NCBI GenBank assembly: GCA_040757775.1
Contig: JBFLWQ010000026.1
Location: forward strand, 1 to 38,935
Source: Thermodesulfobacteriota bacterium
GTDB lineage: Bacteria; Desulfobacterota; UBA8473
Length of the DNA stretch: 38,935 nt
Direction: 5' to 3'
A program made the position numbers and the translations under genes. The notes under the pieces were generated by a model. It searched no databases. It had not been told where the DNA came from and worked only from the letters and a program-made list of their open reading frames with translations. Of this stretch, positions 15,672-24,286 are shown piece after piece. Positions within the stretch are counted from its first letter, which is position 1, and each line of letters begins with the position of its first letter.

Positions 15672-15686
15672 CACATCCAAACTATT

Positions 15687-16694
15687 ATGCTTCCAACCAT
15701 AACCCCACATGAACTCACCAGACATCTGGAAAAAGAAGAAGTCCTCCCAGTCTATTATCTTTATGGTGATGAAACATACCTGATTGAAGAGGCTATCAGA
15801 AGTATCGAAGAAAGAATTGTCCTCTCCGGTTTTAAAGACTTCAATTACGAAATATTTTATGGCAGTGAAACTGGAGCACCGGAGATCATTAATGCTGCCC
15901 AGACTATGCCGGTAATATCAGAAAAGAGGCTTATTGTTGTCAAAGATGCTAATCAATTATCAGCAAAAGATTTGGAGCAGCTTACATCCTATATCTCTGA
16001 TCCGTCTCCTTTTGCATGTCTGGTTTTCATTGGTGAAAAGGTAAATCCTAAAGCGAAGTTCTTCATTAATCTTTCCAGGTTTGGCACTATTGCCCAATTA
16101 AACCATCCCAAAGATAGAGAATTACCCTATTGGATTCAAAGATTGGCTAACAGGTTCTGTAAGAAGATCAGTAAAGATGCAATAGCTTTTTTGATAGAGT
16201 TAGTCGGCAATAACCTCCAGCAGATATACAATGAAACAGAAAAGGTCTCTATATTTATAGGGGAAAAAAAGACAATAGAAGTAGAAGATCTGGAGGCAGT
16301 GGTTACGAATCTTAAGGTAGAAAGTATTTTTACTCTGATAGACTCCGTGGGAAATAAGGATAGAGAAAAAGCGTTAAATATACTCATGAAGATTCTGGCT
16401 TCAGGGGAAGATCACTTGAAGATTCTGGGGATGATAATACGTCAATTTCGTCTAATATTAAAGGCAAAGGAGATGCTGCAGAAGGGTTTAACACCTCCTG
16501 ATGTAGGTGAGAGATTGGGGATCAGGAAATTTTTCCTCAAAGGATTCTTCAAGCAGGCAGATCAATTTTCCTTTGATGAATTGAAGAGGGCATTTGATCA
16601 TTTTCTCAGTACCGATCTGGCTCTTAAATCCAGCAGAGTTGCCAAGAGATTGATATTGGAAAGGTTGATACTGGATCTTACAAAAGTAGAATGA
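15687..16694 (+). CDS. holA: DNA polymerase III delta subunit
   Basis: 335 residues. HolA is the clamp-loader subunit that opens the beta clamp. The N-terminal domain is typical: EVLPVYYLYGDETYLIEEAI (residues about 17-36), followed by the RLIVVKDAN strand, the LVFIGEKVNPKAKFF segment and the collar helices (LKILGMIIRQFRLILKAKEM). The end (LKSSRVAKRLILERLILDL) is also family-typical. The length is normal. It lies 15 bp after lptE, so it is likely in the same transcript. The ATG at 15687 has no strong ribosome site. The 98 bp that follow hold no gene. Confidence 0.95.
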   Translation: MLPTITPHELTRHLEKEEVLPVYYLYGDETYLIEEAIRSIEERIVLSGFKDFNYEIFYGSETGAPEIINAAQTMPVISEKRLIVVKDANQLSAKDLEQLTSYISDPSPFACLVFIGEKVNPKAKFFINLSRFGTIAQLNHPKDRELPYWIQRLANRFCKKISKDAIAFLIELVGNNLQQIYNETEKVSIFIGEKKTIEVEDLEAVVTNLKVESIFTLIDSVGNKDREKALNILMKILASGEDHLKILGMIIRQFRLILKAKEMLQKGLTPPDVGERLGIRKFFLKGFFKQADQFSFDELKRAFDHFLSTDLALKSSRVAKRLILERLILDLTKVE

Positions 16695-16792
16695 TTTTTT
16701 TTATTTGACTTATCTGACGAGGTTGGTTTAAATAAGATAAAAGACACTGGGTATTAACTTGTATTTGATACTGTTGCGGGAGGATGTTGAAT

Positions 16793-17299
16793 ATGTATGA
16801 GGAAAAAGAAGAGAGGTTTACAAAAGAGGAGATTAAGAAAGGGGTAGAGGATTTTCTGAAGTATGTAGGGTATACTCTCCTGGAACCGAAGTACATCGGG
16901 TTTGCCCTGCCTGATATCCATGTGAAGAGAGAAGAAGGTACTGAGAAACACGAAATAATCGGGGTGATAAAGAGAGATATTAGCGAGGCAATAGAGGGAT
17001 TTAAAGAACTTGCTGCTGCCAGGTGTGTTTTGAAAGATAAGGTAGATTATGCCTTAATACTTCCGCCGGTGAGCGAGTATTTTTTTCTTGCATTCCTCAT
17101 CAGAGAGGAAGAATGGTGGTTTACAGTTAAAGACCACTCTTTTATGATGTGGCTGGTTAACCCTGAAAGGGAGAAAGTTGACTGCCTTGTGGGCTGGCCT
17201 AAAGATAAAAAGTTTGGCGATTACTTCAGTATGACCAGCAGTGCCGATGGGATAATTGGCCAGGAAGCGTCAAAGAAGATGATAGAAGAGGAATTTTGA
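16793..17299 (+). CDS. Hypothetical acidic protein
   Basis: 168 residues, not recognised. The ATG at 16793 has GGGAGG nine bases upstream; ATG 16784 overlaps that site and is less likely. The first 25 residues are charged (EEKEERFTKEEIKKGVEDFL). The middle has LPDIHVKREEGTEKHEIIGV followed by IKRDI, a strand-turn-strand that faintly recalls nuclease-fold cores (P-D ... E-x-x-x-x-x-K), but the spacing is not standard, so I make no claim. A hydrophobic strand DYALILPPVSEYFFLAFLI follows, then a Trp-rich part. No signal peptide or membrane segment. It lies 38 bp before the radical SAM gene and is probably cotranscribed with it. Confidence 0.7.
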   Translation: MYEEKEERFTKEEIKKGVEDFLKYVGYTLLEPKYIGFALPDIHVKREEGTEKHEIIGVIKRDISEAIEGFKELAAARCVLKDKVDYALILPPVSEYFFLAFLIREEEWWFTVKDHSFMMWLVNPEREKVDCLVGWPKDKKFGDYFSMTSSADGIIGQEASKKMIEEEF

Positions 17300-17337
17300 G
17301 GAACCCCCAGGAAATCCTGTCAGTGGTGGTATAGAAA

Positions 17338-18441
17338 ATGCTGATTCATAATAGTAAACTTGCCGAACTTTCCTTTGAAATGGGTCCCATACGCCCACCA
17401 AGTGAAGGTGGAAGCTATTCCTTGCTGATAAGGGTTACGAGGAATTGCCCCTGGAATCACTGTGCCTTTTGCTATGGTAGACCATACAATCACGAGAAAT
17501 TCAAGAAGCGGTCCGTAGATGATGTTAAAGCCGATATTGATATGGTGAGTGCCATCTGTGACGAGATAAAGAAGCTGTCCCGGAATTTGGGCTATGCTGG
17601 TGATATAAACAATGCAGTAGGTGCCGTCCTTATAAGAAGTATGCCCCAGCTAAACAACAATCACAGTTTTGTCAATGTATTTAACTGGCTGTATTCCGAG
17701 GCAAGGACAGTGTTTTTGCAGGATGCTGATTCCCCTGTAATTCCCACTCCCCAATTGGTTGAAATTATCGTATATTTAAAGGAGAAGTTTTCTACCCTGA
17801 ACAGGATAACCTCTTATGCCAGGGCGAAGACCATTTTTAAAAAGAAACCGGAGGAGCTAGAACAACTGGGTAAAGCAGGTCTGTCGAGATTGCATATAGG
17901 ATTGGAGACAGGAGACGATGAATTGTTATGGAAGATCAAGAAAGGGGTAACGGCAGAGGAACATATTATTGCAGGAAAAAAGGTTGTTGAAGCCGATATA
18001 GAGCTTTCAGAATATATAATGCCTGGACTGGGTGGAAGGGCAATGTCTAAACAGCATGCTGTGAATACTGCAGGGGTATTAAACGAGATAAATCCTGATT
18101 TCATACGATCAAGACCCTTTACCCCTTTGCCTGGGACACCCATGCTGGATGAATACGAAAAGAATAAATTGGAGCTTCTTTCTCCCCATGAGATTCTGAA
18201 AGAGATGAAAATAATGGTAGAGGGGTTAGATGTAACCAGCAGGATTTGCTTCGACCACTTCAGGAATCCCGCTTATCGGACAGGGACCGGAGGTCTTATC
18301 CATTTATTAAAACAGGACTATGATGGTTATAAACTCCCTGAGGAAAAAGGAGCTGTCCTGGATATAATCGAAGAGGGTTTAGGCATCAGTGAAGATAGTT
18401 TTTTACAACCAGAGTATTTTATTCGTCTGGGAAGCCTGTAA
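17338..18441 (+). CDS. Radical SAM protein
   Basis: 367 residues. The iron-sulfur cluster motif near residues 36-46 is NCPWNHCAFC, i.e. C-x4-C-x2-C rather than the usual C-x3-C-x2-C; the surrounding sequence (LLIRVTRNCPWNHCAFCYG) is otherwise that of the HemN/Elp3-like radical SAM group. Further group signals are the strand ARTVFLQDADSPV, LSRLHIGLETGDDELLWKIKKG, the GLGG motif in IMPGLGGRAM and RSRPFTPLPGTPM. The C-terminus has no extra cluster-binding cysteine motif and no B12 domain. The substrate is unknown. It follows the hypothetical gene by 38 bp and precedes an acyl-CoA dehydrogenase by 65 bp, so a link to acid metabolism is possible but unproven. Confidence 0.9.
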   Translation: MLIHNSKLAELSFEMGPIRPPSEGGSYSLLIRVTRNCPWNHCAFCYGRPYNHEKFKKRSVDDVKADIDMVSAICDEIKKLSRNLGYAGDINNAVGAVLIRSMPQLNNNHSFVNVFNWLYSEARTVFLQDADSPVIPTPQLVEIIVYLKEKFSTLNRITSYARAKTIFKKKPEELEQLGKAGLSRLHIGLETGDDELLWKIKKGVTAEEHIIAGKKVVEADIELSEYIMPGLGGRAMSKQHAVNTAGVLNEINPDFIRSRPFTPLPGTPMLDEYEKNKLELLSPHEILKEMKIMVEGLDVTSRICFDHFRNPAYRTGTGGLIHLLKQDYDGYKLPEEKGAVLDIIEEGLGISEDSFLQPEYFIRLGSL

Positions 18442-18506
18442 AACCTTAACTCCATACCATCGTAGAGAGAATAGAGACCATGGAAAAACCATAAGGAGGT
18501 TAGAAG

Positions 18507-20369
18507 ATGGGAAATCTATTAGTCGACGAAAGAGACGTAGAGTTTGTATTGTACGAACAGCTATGTGTCGAGGATCTGTGTAAGACCGAAAGATATAAGG
18601 ATTTTACAAAACAGGACTTTGATATGGTTATTGAGGAGGCAAGGAAACTGGCGGTAAATGTGCTTTTGCCTACAAGAGAAAAAGGAGACAGGGAAGGTTG
18701 CAGATATGAAGATGGCAAGGTAACGGTACCCGAATGTTTCCATGAGGCATTCAGGCTCTATAAAGAGGGGGGGTGGATTACCCCTACAGAGGATCCTGAG
18801 ATAGGCGGGCAGGGGTTGCCTTTCACCATATTTGCGCCGATAGAAGAACACGTTAGCGCAGCAAATGGTGCACTTGGAGGGTATGCAATGCTTACCCATG
18901 GAGCTGCCAAGCTGATAGAGATCTATGGTACCGAAGAGCAGAAGAAGAAATACATGAACAGGATGTATTCCGGTGAATGGACAGGTACCATGTGCCTTAC
19001 TGAACCAGGTGCGGGAAGCGATGTGGGCGCTACCAAGACAGTTGCAAAAAAGAACGAGGATGGCACGTATAGTATAACGGGCACCAAATCCTTTATCACG
19101 GCAGGGGAACACGATCTGGCGGAAAACATAATACATCCTGTTCTCGCCAGGATTCAGGGGGCACCTCCTGGAACAGGAGGGATATCCCTGTTTTTGATTC
19201 CAAAGATCAGGGTTAATGAAGATGGGAGCCTTGGTGAAGGCAATGATGTATTTTGCAGCGGTATAGAACATAAGCTTGGGATTAACGGTTCAGCAACGAC
19301 TACCCTGAATTTTGGAGATAATGGCAGATGTGTCGGTGAACTTCTGGGCGGAGAGAACCAGGGCATGAAGATCATGTTCCACATGATGAACGAAGCCAGG
19401 CTGAGTGTGGGCCTTCAATCTCTTGGACAGGCAAGCTCTGCATATCTCAATGCCGTTGCCTATGCAAAAGAGAGGCTTCAGGGGGCCAGTATTATGAGTA
19501 TGCAGGACCCCAACGCACCTCAGGTTACTATAATCAATCATCCGGATGTCCGAAGGATGCTTCTGTGGATGAAGAGTTATGTAGAAGGCATGAGGGCGTT
19601 CGCATACTATATCGCCTATTGTGAGGATAAGGAGGTTACAGCAACAGATGAGGAGGAAAGGGAGAAATATGCGGATTACATAGCCCTGTTCACCCCTGTA
19701 TGCAAGGCATTCTTCAGTGATATGTCCTTTTATATAATAAAGGAGGCCATCCAGGTGTACGGTGGATATGGGTACTGTTCCGAATACCCGGTAGAGCAAC
19801 TCCTCAGGGACAATAAGATTGCCTCTCTCTACGAAGGAACAAATGGTATTCAGGCACTGGATCTCGTGGGCAGAAAGATGGGGATGAAAAAAGGCGGCGT
19901 CTTGATGAATTTCTTGACTGACATGAATAATTTTATTGAAGCGAACAGGTCAAACGAGACACTCAAGGGGTGTATAGAGGGGTTTGAAAAGGCAAAGAAT
20001 TCACTGGCAGAAGTCAGCATGCACTTTGGTCAGATTGCCAGGGGACCGGATTTCATCATACCCATTATCAACGCGTACCCATATCTGGAAGTCTTTGGCA
20101 TGGTTGCCCTTGGATGGATGCTCCTCTGGCAGGCAACTATAGCAGAAAAGAAACTCAGGGAGATTATGGCAAAGGAAGGAACTTCGGACCAGAAGATTAT
20201 AAAAAAACTCATATCAGACAACAAAGATGCCGCCTTTTATAGCGGCAAGATTGCTGCTGCCAGGTTCTACGCCAATACGGTTCTTCCTGTGGTGATCAGT
20301 AAGGTCAGGGCGATAAAATCGGGGGATAAGAGCGTAGTCGAGATAGCTGAGGAGTCGTTTGCATCGTAG
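18507..20369 (+). CDS. Long-form acyl-CoA dehydrogenase
   Basis: 620 residues, FAD enzyme oxidising an acyl-CoA to the enoyl-CoA. N-terminal helical domain with EDPEIGGQGLPFTIF, the flavin-binding strand MCLTEPGAGSDVGATKT, and the catalytic Glu443 in LYEGTNGIQALDLVGRK. A C-terminal extension of about 150 residues (from about 460 on) marks the long subgroup that includes DmdC and several FadE-like enzymes, which act on unusual or branched acyl-CoA. The ATG has the perfect site AAGGAGGTTAGAAG. A hairpin overlaps the stop codon. It stands before the BcrC/BcrB-like pair on the same strand, so a role in a dearomatising or acid-oxidising route is plausible; its actual substrate cannot be told. Confidence 0.94.
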   Translation: MGNLLVDERDVEFVLYEQLCVEDLCKTERYKDFTKQDFDMVIEEARKLAVNVLLPTREKGDREGCRYEDGKVTVPECFHEAFRLYKEGGWITPTEDPEIGGQGLPFTIFAPIEEHVSAANGALGGYAMLTHGAAKLIEIYGTEEQKKKYMNRMYSGEWTGTMCLTEPGAGSDVGATKTVAKKNEDGTYSITGTKSFITAGEHDLAENIIHPVLARIQGAPPGTGGISLFLIPKIRVNEDGSLGEGNDVFCSGIEHKLGINGSATTTLNFGDNGRCVGELLGGENQGMKIMFHMMNEARLSVGLQSLGQASSAYLNAVAYAKERLQGASIMSMQDPNAPQVTIINHPDVRRMLLWMKSYVEGMRAFAYYIAYCEDKEVTATDEEEREKYADYIALFTPVCKAFFSDMSFYIIKEAIQVYGGYGYCSEYPVEQLLRDNKIASLYEGTNGIQALDLVGRKMGMKKGGVLMNFLTDMNNFIEANRSNETLKGCIEGFEKAKNSLAEVSMHFGQIARGPDFIIPIINAYPYLEVFGMVALGWMLLWQATIAEKKLREIMAKEGTSDQKIIKKLISDNKDAAFYSGKIAAARFYANTVLPVVISKVRAIKSGDKSVVEIAEESFAS

Positions 20370-20393
20370 TGGCGGGTTTTAAACCTGCCACTA
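20367..20393 (+). terminator. Hairpin overlapping the acyl-CoA dehydrogenase stop
   Basis: TAGTGGCGGGTTT pairs with AAACCTGCCACTA around one base, with a single G-U-type mismatch. The stem includes the TAG stop. It is stable but lacks a U-run, so termination is likely rather than certain. Confidence 0.5.
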
Positions 20394-20425
20394 CTCTATG
20401 GGGTTAATTATTAATTATTAATGGC

Positions 20426-20612
20426 CTGTTGCCTGAATCCCTTTTCGCTTTGTCTAAAACGTTTTTTGATAAATCTAAGGCTTGCTTCAGGCGATTTCAA
20501 AACTCGCCCTTCGGGCTCAAACAGTTGAAATCGCTTATCTTACGCTTCGCCAAGATTTATTAGCAAAAAACGTTTTTATGACCGCTCAAAGGAATTTTTG
20601 TTTGGGCAACAG
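20426..20612 (+). repeat. Structured repeat, copy C
   Basis: Same family as copies A and B but with different stem sequences that still pair: ends CTGTTGCC / GGGCAACAG; outer AAACGTTTTTTGATAAATCT (20457-20476) with AGATTTATTAGCAAAAAACG (20553-20572 and on); middle GCGATTTCAA (20491-20500) with TTGAAATCGC (20525-20534); tip GCCCTTCGGGC (20506-20516). Shared non-stem blocks include CCTTTTCGCTT, TTTTTTGA, ATCTAAG and GGGCTCAA. It occupies the gap before the BcrC-like gene. The segment 20394-20425 is AT-rich and empty. Confidence 0.8.
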
Positions 20613-20634
20613 CCCCTTAAGAAAGGACTGAACC

Positions 20635-21741
20635 ATGATGATTAAGGATTTTCAAGAACGATACGCAAAACGTCACGAGCTAGCGAGAGAGTGGAAGAAA
20701 GATGGCAAAAAGATTTTCGGTTATTTCTGTGGTTATGCACCGGAAGAGTTAATAGATGCTGCCGGCATTATACCTGTCAGGATACTGGGGTCTCTGGACA
20801 AGGTTAGCCTGGCGGATTCACATCTCCAGAGCTTCATATGTGCATTTGCCAGAAGCTGCCTGGATCAGGGTTTGAAAGGTACTTATGACTATCTGGATGG
20901 AATGGTAACCTCTAAGACATGTGATATTATGAGGAATATGCCAGGAATCTGGTCAAGGAATATTGAGGTTCCTTTTGTTGGTTATATTGGTGCGCCAGCA
21001 AAGAGGACCAAAGCAGCCAGAGAATGCCTTATAGAAGAGTATAAAATTTTACGGTCAAGGTTAGATGAGTTTATCGGCAAACAGATAGATGACGATTCTA
21101 TAAATCGTTCTATAGAGACATATAACGAAAGCCGGAAGCTGCTCAAGGAACTTTATGAGATAAGGGGAGAAGATAATCCCCCACTCTCCGGCAGCGATTT
21201 CTACCATGTTGTCAGAGCCGGTTTTGTAACACCGAAAGAGGAATACAATAAAATGCTTTCCTCTCTCAAGAGTGAAATGACCCCTTCCAAATCTTCCAGG
21301 GATGGGAAGGTACGTTTTCTGGTTTCTGGTTCAACCTTCGAGGATGTGAATATGCTTAAAATGATAGAAGATGCAGGTGGAAGCATTGTTGCCGATGACC
21401 TTTGCATTGGCAGCCGTTATTTCTGGGACCTTGTGGAGCCTGCTTCTGACCCTGTAAGGTCTCTGGCAGACCGTTACCAGATGAGAATAGCCTGCCCCTG
21501 CAAACATCCATCCGATGAGAGGATGGAAAGGATACTGGAAGAGGTCAAGAAACACCGGGTACAGGGAGTAATCTCTATCGTACAGAAATACTGTGATACC
21601 CATTTGTTCGAATATCCATATATGAGGGATATTCTACAGAAAAACGGCATACCCTTATTGTACTTGGAAACAGAAGACAGATTGGGTGAAGAGGGACAAT
21701 TCAAAACCAGGGTTCAAGCATTTATCGAGATGTTGAAGTAG
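20635..21741 (+). CDS. BcrC / 2-hydroxyacyl-CoA dehydratase-like subunit
   Basis: 368 residues, HgdB/BcrC-type half of a 4Fe-4S enzyme (benzoyl-CoA reductase or 2-hydroxyacyl-CoA dehydratase). Family markers: GKKIFGYFCGYAPEELIDAA with PVRILG at the start, the cysteine stretches FICAFARSCLDQG and TSKTCDIMRN in the first half, ADDLCIGSRYFWD (about 258-270), and QGVISIVQKYCDTHLFEYP near the end. These Cys would hold the cluster. The class needs an ATP-dependent activator (BcrA/D or HgdC); none is in this window. The ATG at 20635 follows AAGAAAGGACTGAACC; ATG 20638 is an alternative. The partner subunit follows by 63 bp. Confidence 0.87.
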   Translation: MMIKDFQERYAKRHELAREWKKDGKKIFGYFCGYAPEELIDAAGIIPVRILGSLDKVSLADSHLQSFICAFARSCLDQGLKGTYDYLDGMVTSKTCDIMRNMPGIWSRNIEVPFVGYIGAPAKRTKAARECLIEEYKILRSRLDEFIGKQIDDDSINRSIETYNESRKLLKELYEIRGEDNPPLSGSDFYHVVRAGFVTPKEEYNKMLSSLKSEMTPSKSSRDGKVRFLVSGSTFEDVNMLKMIEDAGGSIVADDLCIGSRYFWDLVEPASDPVRSLADRYQMRIACPCKHPSDERMERILEEVKKHRVQGVISIVQKYCDTHLFEYPYMRDILQKNGIPLLYLETEDRLGEEGQFKTRVQAFIEMLK

Positions 21742-21804
21742 GTATTTAACTAACCAGATACGGGGTAATCTCTTATAACCTTTTAAAGAAGAAAGGATTA
21801 TAAA

Positions 21805-23034
21805 ATGAGCGATAAAAAACCTGAAAAAAAGAAGAGGCTGAGGACAGCTGAAAAATTGGGTAAAATTATGGCAGATTACTATGCGGAATCCGCTATGGTA
21901 AAAGCACAGAAGAAGCCTGTGGCGTGGCTTTCGTCTGTGGCACCTGTAGAAGTATGCTATACGATGGATGTTTTTCCTGTCTATCCTGAGAACTATGGTA
22001 CAATGTGTGCGGCAAGGAAATTATCGGCAGAATTCTGTGCTGCAGCAGAAGCAAAAGGATTTTCCACTGACCTTTGCAGCTACGCGCTCAACAATCTGGG
22101 CTCAATTTACCTGGATAAAGGTCCATTTATGGGAAAGGGGCTTCCAGAGCCTGATCTGCTGATTGCCACAGAGCATGCCTGTTTGTCGATGGCCAAGTGG
22201 TGGGAGGAGTTAAGCAGATATTTCAATGTTCCATTATATATTGTTGATGCATCTCTTCCAGTAGGTGAAGACCTCTCTCCTCATCATATAAATTATTTTG
22301 CGGAGCAGCTGAGAGAACTGATGGGATTTGTGGAAGAACACACCGGTAATAAGTTCGACATGGACAAATTCAAAGAAGTGCTTGGATATTCAGATGAAGC
22401 AAGCAGGCTGTTTCTAGAAATAGGGGGGCTGAGGAAGACAGTGCCTTCACCAATAAGCCCCATTGAAATCTTTACCAACATGTTCCCTATAGTAACCCTT
22501 GCTGGAAAAAAGGAAGCTGTTGAATTTTATAATGAGTTATATGATGAGATAAGCGAGTTTGCAAGGAGGAAAGAGGCGGCTGTCCCCACTGAGAAATACC
22601 GTCTGTTATGGGACTTGTTCCCTATTTGGTACAATCTTCCTCTGTTTAATTATATAGAGGGAAAAGGAGGGGTTGTTGTGGCAGATGTCTATGCAACCAC
22701 CTTCGGTGGCAGAATCGATATTGACAGACCGTTTGAAGGACTTGCCGAGAGATACGTCGGTAATCCATTGCTGTCATACAGTGTTCAACAAACAACAGAA
22801 TTATACAAGCATATGATAAAAGAATATCACGTGGATGGTGTTGTCTTCCATTCCAATCGAAGCTGTCGTATGGCATCTATGGGACAATACGATGTTAAGC
22901 AGGGAATTTATGAGGACCTTGGAGTTCCGGGTGCCATCTTCGAGTCCGATTTTGTCGATCCAAGAAGCTATTCTGATGAACAGGTTAAAGATGTATTAGA
23001 TTCTTTATTTGAGATTCTGGAATCCAGGGGATAA
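21805..23034 (+). CDS. BcrB / 2-hydroxyacyl-CoA dehydratase-like subunit
   Basis: 409 residues, the second half of the pair. After a Lys-rich start come PVAWLSSVAPVEVCYTMDVF with PVYPENYG, then the Cys-bearing LCSYALNNLGS and ATEHACLSMAKWWEEL, and near the end VVFHSNRSCRMASMGQYD with GVPGAIFESDFVDPRSYSD. This order is typical of BcrB/HadB subunits, which share the double-cubane or 4Fe-4S cluster with the other subunit. Electron source and activator are not encoded nearby. The ATG at 21805 has AGAAAGGATTATAAA upstream. It ends the plus-strand run; the next gene points the other way, 60 bp away. Confidence 0.88.
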   Translation: MSDKKPEKKKRLRTAEKLGKIMADYYAESAMVKAQKKPVAWLSSVAPVEVCYTMDVFPVYPENYGTMCAARKLSAEFCAAAEAKGFSTDLCSYALNNLGSIYLDKGPFMGKGLPEPDLLIATEHACLSMAKWWEELSRYFNVPLYIVDASLPVGEDLSPHHINYFAEQLRELMGFVEEHTGNKFDMDKFKEVLGYSDEASRLFLEIGGLRKTVPSPISPIEIFTNMFPIVTLAGKKEAVEFYNELYDEISEFARRKEAAVPTEKYRLLWDLFPIWYNLPLFNYIEGKGGVVVADVYATTFGGRIDIDRPFEGLAERYVGNPLLSYSVQQTTELYKHMIKEYHVDGVVFHSNRSCRMASMGQYDVKQGIYEDLGVPGAIFESDFVDPRSYSDEQVKDVLDSLFEILESRG

Positions 23035-23094
23035 GCAGCTTCCGCCTCTATCTATGCATCCTCTATCTAGGTACTGTCTTTGGATATTACCATG

Positions 23095-24030
23095 TTATAG
23101 ATGCTCTTGAGGTATTGCCTTTCTCCACCTCTGATGTATCCACCACCACTGATCCGGGTATTTCCGAATATATGATTCTACAATCTTTGATAATCTGGAC
23201 AGATTTGTAAATATGTCTTTATCCTTATCGCCTGTTAACTCCAGGTCTACAGGAGGATCTATTACTATTCTGTGCCTGTTTCCATCCTCTCTAAGGATAA
23301 AGGCAGGGAGGATAGAAGCCTTTGTCCTCATTGCCATAACCACAGGCCCTTTGAAGGTAGGAACCATACGTCCAAAGAAGTCTACATAGATGCCACCCGA
23401 GATTACATTCAAATCTGTCAGAAGAAAGAGTATCCTGTTTTCTTTTAGGCATTTCAGGGATCGTTCTACGCAGATTCTGGGTGGTTTATCGGGAATCATC
23501 CCGACCCCTGTCATTCTCGCCAGATTGTCAAGGTATCGGGCAAATCCTTCATTCCGGGGGTATCTGGTAATGGCGGATAGAGGATATCCCAGTTGGGCAA
23601 GCCTGATTACTAAAAACGAAAAATTCCCAAAATGAGCACTGAGAATAAGGACCCCTCTGCCTAATCTTAATGCCTCATCCAGGTTTTCTCTTCCTTCAAT
23701 GCTTATCATCTTATTCAAATATCCATCATGGAACTTGGGATAGGCAAGCAGTTCTACTCCGCCCTTCCCTATATTTCCAATGGTGGACTTGTATATTTCG
23801 AGAATTTCTCCTTCACTTTTTTCTTCTCCTAAGGCAAGTCTGAGATTACTCATTGTGATACTTTTTCGTCTTTTTAAAAAGAAAAAGGCTAATCTGCTCG
23901 TCTTTTCACCAAAGATATAAAGATACTTCAGGGGCAGAACCCTCAGAACAAATAGAAATGCCAGCATAAGATACCAGCCTATTTTACGAAAAATCATTTT
24001 TTTTATCTTCACAATCCTTTTTTCTGCCAT
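23095..24030 (-). CDS. LpxL/HtrB-like acyltransferase with altered catalytic motif
   Basis: 311 residues, family of lipid A late acyltransferases at the inner membrane. An N-terminal hydrophobic helix (about 18-32) anchors it. The family order is present: SNLRLALGE, GRGVLILSAHFGNFSFL, a basic ITRYPRN segment, FFGRMVPTFKGPVVMAMRT and a C-terminal PDQWWWIHQRWR. The catalytic HX4D/E motif reads H133-F-G-N-F-S138, so Ser replaces the acidic residue (the codon TCG is clear). It may act with another residue, have a different donor or acceptor, or be inactive. It is the last gene of the LPS operon on the minus strand; 256 bp separate it from the DapA-like gene, and repeat copy B fills that gap. Confidence 0.85.
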   Translation of the reverse strand: MAEKRIVKIKKMIFRKIGWYLMLAFLFVLRVLPLKYLYIFGEKTSRLAFFFLKRRKSITMSNLRLALGEEKSEGEILEIYKSTIGNIGKGGVELLAYPKFHDGYLNKMISIEGRENLDEALRLGRGVLILSAHFGNFSFLVIRLAQLGYPLSAITRYPRNEGFARYLDNLARMTGVGMIPDKPPRICVERSLKCLKENRILFLLTDLNVISGGIYVDFFGRMVPTFKGPVVMAMRTKASILPAFILREDGNRHRIVIDPPVDLELTGDKDKDIFTNLSRLSKIVESYIRKYPDQWWWIHQRWRKAIPQEHL

Positions 24031-24066
24031 CTGTTGCCTCAGTTTTTACAGGTCTCTCTATATGAG

Positions 24067-24263
24067 AACTTTGAAGAAGTACTCCTTTTCACTTCAGCAT
24101 ACATTTTTTGACCCATCTAAGCTTGCTCCATTAAAAATTCACAAACTCCCCGCCTCTGGCGGGTCAAACATGTGAATTTTCTACATTCCACTCGCTAAGA
24201 AGGGTTCCCCAAAATCCCGATAAAATCGGGATGAATTCGCTGTCAGGGGACTTCTTCAAAGTT
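24067..24263 (+). repeat. Structured repeat, copy B, with perfect terminal inverted repeats
   Basis: AACTTTGAAGAAGT (24067-24080) is the exact inverse of ACTTCTTCAAAGTT (24250-24263). Inside are the stem AAAATTCACA (24134-24143) with TGTGAATTTT (24171-24180), the tip CCCGCC-TCT-GGCGGG (24149-24163), and an extra hairpin ATCCCGAT/ATCGGGAT near 24213-24232 that copy A lacks. It fills the gap between the DapA-like and LpxL-like genes. Confidence 0.88.
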
Positions 24264-24286
24264 CTTGATAGGTTGGGTATAGGTCT

